DNA of 5,711 nucleotides from CAYUYH01 sp964449175 (lineage in GTDB: Bacteria > Planctomycetota > Phycisphaerae > SM23-33): NCBI GenBank assembly GCA_964449175.1, contig CAYUYH010000176.1, positions 1 to 5,711 on the forward strand. Reading direction: 5' to 3'. A program made the position numbers and the translations under genes. How positions within the stretch are numbered: position 1 is the stretch's first letter; every line of letters begins with the position of its first letter. The notes under the pieces are model-generated. The model searched no databases and had not been told where the DNA came from. It saw nothing but the letters and a program-made list of their open reading frames with translations. Positions 1-5,711 of this stretch are shown here, piece after piece.

Positions 1-115
1 GACATGGTTCGCTCCGCTGGATGGGGTCGCCTCGGGATTATAACGGCCGAGGCGGGGGCGGCAACGGTTATCGACCTTGCGAAATCCCCGCCGCGCGCCT
101 ACGTTTGGCCTGACG
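1..115 (+). other. Left edge: unresolved tail of an upstream gene or leader of the VWA gene
   Basis: This stretch precedes the first confident gene. One plus-strand frame is open from base 3 to a TGA at 111-113, two bases before the ATG at 116. If coding, it would be the last 36 codons of an upstream gene, rich in Gly and Arg, in a tight operon arrangement. A second frame is open from base 2 to a TAA at 41-43 and could equally be the tail. Third-position bias is weak in both, and I recognise neither peptide. Known operons of this type place a DUF58 or BatA-like gene just upstream, so an upstream gene is expected, but the bases here do not decide where it ends. Confidence 0.3.
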
Positions 116-2683
116 ATGGGCGAGCCTTCCCTTCAATTCCAGGCCGCGGCCAGTCCGGCGGTGCTCGTCGCGCTGCTGGGGGCGATCGCGCTGATACTGT
201 TGGCCGCGGCCGCCGGACAGTTCGCGCGGCGGCAGTGGCGCCGGGGCGCGGTCCTGCTCTGTGCGGCGGCCGGTCCTGCGGCGTTGCTGCCGACGGTTGT
301 CGTGGAGATCGTCCGCCAGCAGCGGGCGCGGAATCGCCCAGCCGTCGTGCTGCTGGGCGCCTCGGCGGTCGTCTTGGCCGCCGGAGTGGCCGCGGCTGCG
401 GCACTGGCGGGCCGGTCGGCGGAGGCGGCGTGGATGATACTGCTCGCCGGCCAGGCCGCCGGGGCCATGGGCGTGTTCTACGCCGGCGCGTACGCGCGCC
501 TGGGCGCCGGACGACTCGCGGGCCTGACTGCGATGCGGATCGCAGCCGTGGTCGCACTGATGCTGGCGATGTTCAAGCCGGCTATCCGCGCGACGGTTGA
601 CCCACTCTCGCTCAGGCCGCCGCTTGCCGTTCTGATCGACCGCTCCGGCTCAATGGCCACCGCCGCCGAAGACGGCGCGCCGCCGCGGTTGAGCCAGGCC
701 GTCGCCGCGCTCGTGGCCAACAAGCAGCGGCTGGAATCCGTGTTCAAGCCCACGTGGACGACCTTCGCAGCCTCGCCCGACCCGCCAGCCTCGCTGGAGG
801 CGATCGCTGGGCTAAGGGCGTCCGGGCCGGGCAGCGACGGCACGGACATCGCCTCAGCCATCGGCGCCACAGCCGGGGCTGGCGAGCGGCCCGCTGCGGT
901 GCTGCTGCTGTCCGACGGAATACACAACGCCGCCGGCGACGCCGCGCAAGCAGCGGCCCAGGCAGGGGCTCCCATCTATGTGGCCGGCGTCGGTTCGGCT
1001 GAGCGCCTACCGCCCGGCCAGCGGAACATTGCGATCGCGTCGGTCGACGCGCCGCTCGCCGTGGCCAGCGAGACAATCGCCTCCGTCCGCGCAGCCGTGC
1101 AGATCGACCAGCTCGTCGACGTGCCGCTGACACTCCGCCTGCTCGATGAAGATACGGGCAAGGTGCTGGACAGCGCGACCTTGTCAGCCGCCGGGCCGTC
1201 GGAAGTGCTGACGGCGGAGCTTAAGTGGACCGCCCAGGCGCCCGCCGACGCCGGCCGAGTGCGCCGACTCGCGGTAGCCGCCGCGCCGAACCCAGCCGAG
1301 GCCATCAGCGAGGACAACTCCGCGCCGCTGCACGTGCTCGTGACCGATCCGCGGATCGGCGTGCTGTACGTCGAGGGTTCAATCAGGCCGGAGTACAAGT
1401 ATCTCCGCCGCCTGCTCGACGGCGACCCGCAGATACAGCTCGCCTCGCTCGTGCGGGTCAGCGGGGGCGAGTTCTGGTCGCAGGGCGCGATCGGCGGCCG
1501 CCGGATCACCGCGCTGCCCGCGCGCGACGACGACTTCCGTGGCCTGGACGTGATCATCATCGGCGACCTGGACAGCAGCTTCCTGAGCGCAGCGGCGATG
1601 TCCGCCATTCGGCGGTTCGTGGCCGGCGGCGGGGCGCTGCTGATGCTCGGCGGGCACAGCAGCTTCGGCCCGGGCGGGTATGGCGGCAGCGACATCGAGG
1701 CCATCCTGCCGGTCACCGTCGGCGGGCGAGATCAGCCGCAGGAGACCGACGCCTTCCTGCCCCACCTGACGGCTGCCGGCGCGGCCCACCCGGCGATGGC
1801 GGGGATGGATGAGTTCCTGCCGTCGCCGGGGAACGTCCCCGCCGCCGCCGAGTCGCTGCCGAAGTTGGCCGGCTGCGTGGCCGTGGTCGGCGCCAAGCCC
1901 GGCGCGTCCGTGCTGGCCGTGCACCCGACGCGCAGCAACCAGGCCGGGCCGCTGGTGGTCCTGGCCGTCCAGCAGGTTGGCGGCGGGCGGACGGCGGCCT
2001 TCACGGCTGACACTACCTGGCGGTGGCGACTGCCGATGCAGGCAGCCGGGGCGGCCGGGCCATACCAGAAGTTCTGGCGGCAGTTGATTCGTTACCTGGC
2101 CGCCGCCGAGGCCCAGACGCAGCGGGCCGAGCCGGCCGTCCTGCTGCGGGTCGACCGCGCGTACGTCCGCCTCGGCCAGGCGTGCAAGGTCACCGTCTGG
2201 GCGGACGACGGCGACGCCGCGCCGATCGACCCGTCGCGTCTGCGCTGCACGATCACCCCGGCTGGCGGCGAGGCGCAACTGCTGTCGCTGTCGGGCGGGT
2301 CCGGCGCGACGCTGACCGCGACGGCCAAGCCCAACGAGGCCGGCCAGCACGTCATCAAGGCCTGGGCCGTCGACGCCGACGGCGAGACGATAGCCGCCGA
2401 TGAGCTGGCCATCTTCGCAGCCGGCCCGTCCGGCGAGGCCGACCGGCTTGCCCCCGACTGGACGGTCCTGCGGGCTGTCGCCGCTCGCTCCGGCGGGCAG
2501 GCGGTGGAGCTGGCGGACCTGGGCCGACTCATCGAGCAGATGGTCAGCCGGCACGGCCTGGCCACCCAGGCTGCCCCCGCTGGGCGGACCTATCGGCTGT
2601 ACCACTTCCCACTGCTGTTCGCCGCGTTCGTGGTGCTGGTCAGTGTCGAGTGGCTTCTGCGGCGGCGCTGGCAGCTTCACTAG
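116..2683 (+). CDS. Membrane protein with VWA and glutamine amidotransferase-like domains (BatA/MoxR-operon type)
   Basis: Predicted inner-membrane protein of 855 residues. Hydrophobic segments lie near residues 15-36, 44-63, 76-98, 104-126 and 139-157. A VWA domain follows, with a complete MIDAS set: DRSGS at 175-179, Thr243 in a GTD motif and Asp267 in LLLSDG, so it should bind a divalent metal and a protein partner. Residues about 414-545 resemble a class I glutamine amidotransferase fold (GVLYVEG at 415-421, GGGALLMLGG at 504-513), but His514-Ser515 occupy the elbow where the catalytic Cys would lie, so amidotransferase activity is unlikely. TWRWR (634-638) and FWRQL (653-657) are landmarks I associate with this family. 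A beta-rich, Ig-like region covers about 678-775, and a last helix near 828-848 ends in a basic tail. Proteins of this kind sit with MoxR ATPases and DUF58 proteins and are thought to act in envelope protein maturation; that role is inferred. An in-frame stop at 41 limits the 5' end. A TTG at 77 would add 13 residues, but ATG 116 is preferred because the hydrophobic N-terminus follows it directly. No clear Shine-Dalgarno is seen. Confidence 0.88.
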   Translation: MGEPSLQFQAAASPAVLVALLGAIALILLAAAAGQFARRQWRRGAVLLCAAAGPAALLPTVVVEIVRQQRARNRPAVVLLGASAVVLAAGVAAAAALAGRSAEAAWMILLAGQAAGAMGVFYAGAYARLGAGRLAGLTAMRIAAVVALMLAMFKPAIRATVDPLSLRPPLAVLIDRSGSMATAAEDGAPPRLSQAVAALVANKQRLESVFKPTWTTFAASPDPPASLEAIAGLRASGPGSDGTDIASAIGATAGAGERPAAVLLLSDGIHNAAGDAAQAAAQAGAPIYVAGVGSAERLPPGQRNIAIASVDAPLAVASETIASVRAAVQIDQLVDVPLTLRLLDEDTGKVLDSATLSAAGPSEVLTAELKWTAQAPADAGRVRRLAVAAAPNPAEAISEDNSAPLHVLVTDPRIGVLYVEGSIRPEYKYLRRLLDGDPQIQLASLVRVSGGEFWSQGAIGGRRITALPARDDDFRGLDVIIIGDLDSSFLSAAAMSAIRRFVAGGGALLMLGGHSSFGPGGYGGSDIEAILPVTVGGRDQPQETDAFLPHLTAAGAAHPAMAGMDEFLPSPGNVPAAAESLPKLAGCVAVVGAKPGASVLAVHPTRSNQAGPLVVLAVQQVGGGRTAAFTADTTWRWRLPMQAAGAAGPYQKFWRQLIRYLAAAEAQTQRAEPAVLLRVDRAYVRLGQACKVTVWADDGDAAPIDPSRLRCTITPAGGEAQLLSLSGGSGATLTATAKPNEAGQHVIKAWAVDADGETIAADELAIFAAGPSGEADRLAPDWTVLRAVAARSGGQAVELADLGRLIEQMVSRHGLATQAAPAGRTYRLYHFPLLFAAFVVLVSVEWLLRRRWQLH

Positions 2684-2698
2684 GCGGGGGCGAAAGGT

Positions 2699-2727
2699 TT
2701 GTTTTCAGCCGCGCCGGCGGGTAGCAT
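2699..2727 (+). promoter_or_regulatory. Possible sigma-70-like promoter before the DUF2752-lipoprotein cluster
   Basis: TTGTTT (2699-2704) and TAGCAT (2722-2727) are separated by 17 bases in the only gap between the VWA gene and the DUF2752 gene. The first matches the -35 consensus at 3 of 6 positions and the second the -10 consensus at 4 of 6. The short AT-richer patch stands out from the surrounding GC-rich DNA. Transcription would start about 20 bases before the ATG at 2754. It would separate the three-gene cluster from the upstream operon, but read-through is not excluded because no terminator is visible. Confidence 0.35.
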
Positions 2728-2753
2728 AGTCCTCTCCGCGGACGCCAAGAAAC

Positions 2754-3239
2754 ATGGGTAGCGCACTCGCCAACAAAACCGTCCCCACACCCCGCCTGTT
2801 GACGCGCGGCTCACTCGCGATGAGGCTGCGAGGGGGGGCCATCGCAGCCGCCGCAGTGGCGGCGCTGATGCTGGCTGGGACGCTTGAGCCGTATCCCAGC
2901 GGGGCCGGCACGCACCGGCAACTGCACCTGCCGGCGTGCAGCATGCTGGCCAGGACGGGCTGGCCTTGCCCGACGTGCGGGGTGACGACTTCCGTGGCCG
3001 CGATGGCGCACGGGGACGTCCTGGCGGCCTTGAAGGCCCAGCCGTTCGGCGTGGTGATCTTCGCCGCGACAGCAGCGCTGGCGGTCGCCGGCGGTTTCGA
3101 GCTTGTCTCAGCCGCGCCCGTGTTCAGCAGGCTTCGGCCTCGGCTGTGGTGGGCGCTGGCCGCCGTGGGGGGGATTCTCGCCGGTTGGGCGACGAAGCTG
3201 GCCTTGGGCGTCGCGACAGGGGAGCTGCCGATCCGATGA
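2754..3239 (+). CDS. DUF2752 family membrane protein
   Basis: Small integral membrane protein of 161 residues with the DUF2752 signature: CPTCGVTTS at 72-80, preceded by Cys62 to give the family spacing C-x9-C-x2-C, followed by HGD at 86-88 and a QPFG turn at 96-99. Many family members have Arg in the CxxCGxTR motif; here that position is Thr79. Predicted helices lie near 27-44, 98-118 and 131-151, and the cysteine motif sits between the first two. The cysteines could bind metal or form a disulfide, but the biochemical role of the family is not established. Met23 is a second possible start, just before the first helix; neither ATG has a convincing Shine-Dalgarno, so the first 22 residues are uncertain. 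The stop codon overlaps the start of the next gene in ATGA, indicating translational coupling with the downstream lipoprotein. Confidence 0.85.
   Translation: MGSALANKTVPTPRLLTRGSLAMRLRGGAIAAAAVAALMLAGTLEPYPSGAGTHRQLHLPACSMLARTGWPCPTCGVTTSVAAMAHGDVLAALKAQPFGVVIFAATAALAVAGGFELVSAAPVFSRLRPRLWWALAAVGGILAGWATKLALGVATGELPIR
3218..3224 (+). promoter_or_regulatory. Ribosome binding site for the first lipoprotein
   Basis: AGGGGAG lies inside the end of the DUF2752 gene, 11 bases before the overlapping ATG at 3236. It supports that start over the in-frame ATG at 3245, for which the spacing would be 20 bases. Confidence 0.45.
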
Positions 3240-3916
3240 CACACATGCTGCGACATCCCGCTCTTCTCCGCCGGCTGGCGAGATCGACTGCGCTGGCGGC
3301 GTGTTTGCTCACCTGCGCGGCTGCGGGCGGGTGCAGCTCGATGGGATACCTGGGGTATCTGCTCTCGCCCGAGCCGGCCAAGCAGACCGTCGAGGCTGAG
3401 TTCAATGGCCTGGCCGGCGGCAGGGTCGCCATCATGGTTTTTTCCGACGAGCGCGTGCAGTACGAATACCCTTACGCGCGGCTGACGCTGTCCGCCGTGG
3501 TCAGGGCTGAGCTGACCGAGCGCATCAAGGACGTGACGGTCATCGACCCGACCAGGGTGTGCGAGTACCAGGACGAGCACATCGACTGGGACTCAATGGA
3601 CAAGACGGTCCTGGCGAAGGATCTGGGGGCTGATTACGTCCTGTTCGTTGTGCTGGTGGAGTATTCGACGCGCGAGCCGGGCAGCGTGAACCTGTACCGC
3701 GGGCGGATCACCGCCCAGGTGGGCCTCTACCAGGCGGACCTGCCTGAACAGTCCGCCCGCGTGTGGCGATGCGACCGGCTGGCCGTGGTGTATCCGCTCG
3801 AGGACCCCGTGGGGCTTCTCGGCGAGGACGACCGCGTCATCCGCGGCACGGTCGAGCGCATGTTCGCCGATGCGCTGGTCAAGAAGTTCTACGATCACAA
3901 GGTGGCGAGGCAATAG
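3236..3916 (+). CDS. Putative lipoprotein, first of a tandem paralogous pair
   Basis: Protein of 226 residues with a type II signal peptide: Arg-rich start, hydrophobic stretch 18-30, and lipobox AGGC ending at Cys33, the predicted lipidated residue. Ser34 after the Cys is compatible with outer-membrane targeting where the Lol rule applies. The mature part begins a probable alpha/beta domain at RVAIMVFSDE (63-72), followed by a helix with ELTERI (92-97), then LGADYVLFVVLVEYS (130-144), LYRGRITAQVGL (153-164) and a C-terminal KFYDHK (217-222). This pattern, a conserved beta-strand, a helix and a later LGAD-strand, recalls the N-terminal fold of CsgG/TolB-type envelope proteins; that is a structural guess, not a family assignment. 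The start overlaps the upstream stop codon by ATGA, and the next gene begins directly after its TAG. The next gene is a clear paralogue. The family is otherwise unrecognised. In-frame sequence upstream of 3236 is open back to 2936 but overlaps the DUF2752 gene and is rejected. Confidence 0.85.
   Translation: MTHMLRHPALLRRLARSTALAACLLTCAAAGGCSSMGYLGYLLSPEPAKQTVEAEFNGLAGGRVAIMVFSDERVQYEYPYARLTLSAVVRAELTERIKDVTVIDPTRVCEYQDEHIDWDSMDKTVLAKDLGADYVLFVVLVEYSTREPGSVNLYRGRITAQVGLYQADLPEQSARVWRCDRLAVVYPLEDPVGLLGEDDRVIRGTVERMFADALVKKFYDHKVARQ
3901..3910 (+). promoter_or_regulatory. Ribosome binding site for the second lipoprotein
   Basis: A purine-rich GGTGGCGAGG, ending 6 bases before the ATG at 3917, lies within the last codons of the first lipoprotein gene. 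Together with the abutting TAG/ATG it supports this start and coupled translation of the pair. Confidence 0.5.
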
Positions 3917-4573
3917 ATGAAGGCCGCTGCTGCGTCCATCTTGGCCGCGGCGTTGGCTGCCGCGGCGATTAGCCAGAGCGGCTGCGCCGTGTTCGCGTGG
4001 ACCGTCGCGCAGTTCGCCCCGCCGCAGAAGGTCAAGGCGCTATACACGCCGCCGAAGGATAAGAAGATCCTGGTGTTCGTGGACGACGTCCACAGCCAGG
4101 TGACCTACCAGCCCGTCAAGGCTGAGCTGACCGACCGGCTTAACGCCAAGCTCACCGACCGCAAGATCGCCGGCTCGACCATCCCTTATCGCAACCTGGC
4201 CCACCTTGCCGTGACCGGCGAGGGCTTTGACGCGATGCGCGTGGTGGAGGTCGGGCGGCATCTGGGCGCCGACCTGGTGCTCTACGTGCACATCGACAAG
4301 TTCAGCCTCAGGGACGACGAGCAGGGCCCGCTGTGGCGGGGTCGGCTGGGCGCGACGATCAGGATGGTGGACGTCGAGAAGGGCAGGCTTTGGCCGCTGG
4401 ACTCACCGGCCGGCTACGCCGTGCCCACCGTCGAGCCGCCGCCGGTGGACGACTCCTCGCCGAGCTACGGGGCCAAGCTGGCCAAGGACATGGCCGAGGA
4501 GATGGCGGAGCGCATCGCGTGCTGCTTCTACGACCACACGCTCCCGGCTGAGGGGACCTGGCCGAAGGAGTAG
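3917..4573 (+). CDS. Putative lipoprotein, second of a tandem paralogous pair
   Basis: Protein of 218 residues with a short signal peptide: Lys2, an Ala-rich hydrophobic core at 3-18, and lipobox QSGC ending at Cys23. The mature domain parallels the preceding lipoprotein: KKILVFVDD (49-57), a helix with KLTDRK (78-83), LGADLVLYVHIDKFS (116-130), LWRGRLGATIRM (139-150) and CFYDHT (203-208). The spacing from LGAD to RGR and from RGR to FYDH is the same in both proteins, so they share a fold and arose by duplication, although most side chains differ. A proline-rich linker at 174-177 and acidic stretch before the last helix are specific to this copy. The ATG follows the TAG of the first lipoprotein with no gap. 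The protein is probably anchored to a membrane facing the periplasm and may form a heteromer with its neighbour; its function is unknown. The gene ends 28 bases from the convergent reductase gene. Confidence 0.85.
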   Translation: MKAAAASILAAALAAAAISQSGCAVFAWTVAQFAPPQKVKALYTPPKDKKILVFVDDVHSQVTYQPVKAELTDRLNAKLTDRKIAGSTIPYRNLAHLAVTGEGFDAMRVVEVGRHLGADLVLYVHIDKFSLRDDEQGPLWRGRLGATIRMVDVEKGRLWPLDSPAGYAVPTVEPPPVDDSSPSYGAKLAKDMAEEMAERIACCFYDHTLPAEGTWPKE

Positions 4574-4601
4574 GGCACGTTCCGCTGCCCCGCGGGGAGT
4601 C

Positions 4602-5570
4602 TCACGTTTGCGGATCCCACCAGCAGTTGCCCTTGCCCTCGACGGCCTGGGCGGCCTGGCGACGAATCTCAGCCAGCTCATCGCCCGGCAGCTTGCTGTA
4701 GCTCAGTGCGGCGGCGAAGGCGGCGTCCTGCTCGTTGGGGAAGCTCAGCCCAAGCAAGGCTACGTCCGGCTCAAGGCTCAGCGCGTAGTGGACGCACTGG
4801 GCAACGGTCAGGTGGGGCAGCAGCGGCTTGGCCCCGCCGGTCTGCCCGCCGGAACTGACCTTGCCGCGAGGTCTCCGCAGGCGACTCGCCGTGGCGAGGC
4901 GAGCTTGCAGCGGCTTGCTGTAGCCGGTCGTGTCGCACAGCAGCTTGCCCGCGCCGAAGGCCTTGAAGCAGACCGTGCCCACCTGCTTCTCGCGGGCCAG
5001 GGGCAGGACAGTTTCTGTGTATCGCTCGTCGCAGAAGGCCCCGACGGCGAACAGCACCACGTCGCAGAGGCCGGAATTGATAGCCTCGACGAGCACCTCG
5101 GGGTCGTGGCTGGAGATGCCGCGGAAACGGCACTTGCCCTGCTCGATGCAGCGGGCGAGCTGCTCCATGCCGCCGCCGGGGGCAGCGACCCGCCGCCAGC
5201 CTTCCAGCGAGCTCAGCCCGTGGAACACGAACGCGTCGACGTTGTCCATGCCCAGCCGCCCCAGGCTGCCGGCCACCTGCTCGGCGACGGGCTGGTCGTG
5301 GTGGTCGATCTTGTCGATCACGAACATCCCGTCGCGCCTGCCCTTCAGCGCCTCACCCACGATCTGCTCGCTATAGCCGCTCTCGTAGGACGGCGCGGTG
5401 TCGATTAGGTTCAGCCCCGCGTCCATCGCCCGGCGGACGGTGGCTACGCACTTCTCGATCGGCATAGACCGGTCGGCTAGGTCGCCGATGCCCAGGATCG
5501 TCGCCTGGAAGCCGGTTCGGCCCAGCGTGCGGGACGGCTTGAACGCTCCCGCAAAGGGATCGGATGACAT
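4602..5570 (-). CDS. Aldo/keto reductase
   Basis: Cytosolic NAD(P)H-dependent oxidoreductase of the aldo/keto reductase superfamily, 322 residues, close to the usual length for this TIM-barrel fold. The catalytic tetrad is complete: Asp57 in NLIDTAPSY, Tyr62, Lys87 in VIDKI and His117 in FVFHG. The Y-x3-YSE segment at 62-68 corresponds to the family YGxGxSE region. RGISSHDPEVL (150-160) is a typical barrel strand and turn, and LGLSFPNEQDAAF (273-285) lies where the cofactor phosphate loop is expected. The substrate cannot be read from the sequence. Residues 225-233 (LATASRLRR) look like an extra basic segment between QAR and PRGK, encoded by a palindromic stretch described separately. Nine cysteines are scattered without an Fe-S spacing. 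The ATG has a strong GAGGAGG 5 bases upstream. The gene is convergent with the lipoprotein cluster and probably independently transcribed. Family assignment is firm; subtype and role are not. Confidence 0.93.
   Translation of the reverse strand: MSSDPFAGAFKPSRTLGRTGFQATILGIGDLADRSMPIEKCVATVRRAMDAGLNLIDTAPSYESGYSEQIVGEALKGRRDGMFVIDKIDHHDQPVAEQVAGSLGRLGMDNVDAFVFHGLSSLEGWRRVAAPGGGMEQLARCIEQGKCRFRGISSHDPEVLVEAINSGLCDVVLFAVGAFCDERYTETVLPLAREKQVGTVCFKAFGAGKLLCDTTGYSKPLQARLATASRLRRPRGKVSSGGQTGGAKPLLPHLTVAQCVHYALSLEPDVALLGLSFPNEQDAAFAAALSYSKLPGDELAEIRRQAAQAVEGKGNCWWDPQT
4872..4898 (-). repeat. Probable in-frame palindromic insertion inside the aldo/keto reductase gene
   Basis: These 27 bases encode the nine residues LATASRLRR (225-233 of the reductase). 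They contain a perfect 6-bp inverted repeat, CTCGCC-GT-GGCGAG, at 4885-4898. Removing them joins QAR to PRGKVSSGG without a frame change, and that continuous form is how I remember related proteins; this is from memory, not an alignment. GCGAGG occurs at 4866-4871 and again at 4894-4899, but the 28-bp spacing means it is not a clean target duplication. The segment may be a small palindromic element domesticated as a surface loop. Confidence 0.4.
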
Positions 5571-5575
5571 TGCAG

Positions 5576-5582
5576 CCTCCTC
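5576..5582 (-). promoter_or_regulatory. Strong ribosome binding site for the aldo/keto reductase
   Basis: Read on the minus strand this is GAGGAGG, 5 bases before the ATG at 5570. It is the clearest Shine-Dalgarno in the window and fixes the reductase start. Confidence 0.8.
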
Positions 5583-5596
5583 AGCTCACTGTCCGG

Positions 5597-5612
5597 CTCG
5601 TCGGCGCACGAG
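5597..5612. repeat. Small stem-loop in the reductase upstream region
   Basis: CTCGT (5597-5601) and ACGAG (5608-5612) form a 5-bp stem around a 6-base loop. Alone it would be unremarkable; it is listed because two more stem-loops follow within 60 bases. Confidence 0.35.
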
Positions 5613-5623
5613 TCCAAAGGGGT

Positions 5624-5641
5624 CTCAAGAACCACCTTGAG
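5624..5641. repeat. Second stem-loop in the reductase upstream region
   Basis: CTCAAG (5624-5629) and CTTGAG (5636-5641) form a perfect 6-bp stem around a 6-base loop. It ends one base before the large hairpin that follows. Confidence 0.45.
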
Positions 5642-5642
5642 G

Positions 5643-5668
5643 GGCGGCGGGGCTCCTGCCCCGCCGCC
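5643..5668. repeat. Strong GC-rich hairpin, REP-like
   Basis: A perfect 11-bp inverted repeat (GGCGGCGGGGC at 5643-5653, its complement at 5658-5668) encloses a TCCT loop. There is no T-tract on either strand, so it is not a standard intrinsic terminator. The right arm can also pair with 5697-5709, giving two mutually exclusive structures. Its position in non-coding DNA and its repeated arms suggest a repetitive extragenic palindrome; a role in the 5' leader of the reductase is possible. Confidence 0.65.
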
Positions 5669-5709
5669 TGCAACGCATTGAAAGCTCATGTCTCGCGCGG
5701 CGGGGCAGG
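5655..5709. repeat. 13-bp inverted repeat with arms at 5655-5667 and 5697-5709
   Basis: CCTGCCCCGCCGC at 5655-5667 is the exact reverse complement of 5697-5709, with 29 bases between. The left arm is shared with the hairpin at 5643-5668. The right arm is almost at the window edge, so the element may continue beyond it. The remaining bases of this 141-bp right-edge region show no convincing gene. Confidence 0.55.
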
Positions 5710-5711
5710 CG

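Noticed and set aside
1379..2680. 433-codon open frame on the minus strand opposite the VWA gene
   Set aside because: It is antisense to a gene with clear domains and strong third-position GC bias. Long antisense frames are expected in such GC-rich DNA, and its Gln/Arg/Gly-rich product has no recognisable domain.
2684..2753. Intrinsic terminator after the VWA gene
   Set aside because: Only a weak 4-bp GC stem is visible near 2709-2720 with no following T-tract; the T-rich patch lies before it and fits a promoter element better.
2705..3580. 291-codon minus-strand open frame opposite the DUF2752 and lipoprotein genes
   Set aside because: It covers two genes with recognisable signatures and coupled starts on the plus strand, and its product shows no domain.
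4588..4597. CCCCGCGGGG palindrome between the convergent lipoprotein and reductase genes, as a bidirectional terminator
   Set aside because: As a hairpin it gives only 3 bp around a 4-base loop, and no T-tract follows on either strand. Its position is suggestive but the structure is too weak.
4227..5408. 393-codon plus-strand open frame spanning the end of the second lipoprotein and most of the reductase
   Set aside because: It runs out of frame through one gene and antisense through another, both supported by motifs. The product is low-complexity Arg/Trp/Ala-rich sequence, then an antisense reading of the reductase.
5643..5668. Strong hairpin as a Rho-independent terminator
   Set aside because: Neither strand has a run of T after the stem, so it lacks the second required part.
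5477..5689. 70-codon minus-strand open frame overlapping the reductase start
   Set aside because: Its first half translates the hairpins and its second half is out of frame with the reductase; no Shine-Dalgarno is seen before its ATG.

Overview
The window is GC-rich throughout, with strongly G/C-biased third codon positions. It carries five convincing genes in about 5.7 kb and no RNA gene, CRISPR array or transposase. The best guess for the source is a Planctomycetota bacterium, possibly Phycisphaerae-like. This is an inference from two family resemblances recalled without a search: the large membrane protein joining a VWA domain to an amidotransferase-like domain, and the aldo/keto reductase subtype. 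No taxonomic marker gene is present.

Layout, left to right. (1) A large plus-strand gene (116-2683) encodes an inner-membrane protein with an N-terminal bundle of membrane helices, a VWA domain with an intact MIDAS motif, a class I glutamine amidotransferase-like domain without the usual cysteine, a beta-rich C-terminal part and a last membrane helix. It is probably the distal gene of a MoxR/DUF58/BatA-type operon lying off the left edge. (2) After a 70-bp gap with a possible promoter comes a tight plus-strand cluster: a DUF2752 membrane protein (2754-3239), a lipoprotein (3236-3916) that overlaps it by ATGA, and a second lipoprotein (3917-4573) whose ATG directly follows the stop codon before it. 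The two lipoproteins are diverged paralogues. (3) A convergent minus-strand gene (4602-5570) encodes an aldo/keto reductase with a complete catalytic tetrad and a strong Shine-Dalgarno sequence. (4) The right edge (5571-5711) is non-coding and holds a run of stem-loops resembling an intergenic palindromic repeat.

The genes form at least three functional units. The VWA protein probably works in cell-envelope assembly or chaperoning with partners outside the window. The DUF2752-lipoprotein-lipoprotein cluster looks like a small envelope system of unknown function. The reductase is a separate metabolic or redox gene. The observations most worth following are the tandem paralogous lipoproteins coupled to DUF2752, a probable in-frame palindromic insertion of 27 bp inside the reductase gene, and the stem-loop cluster upstream of that gene.
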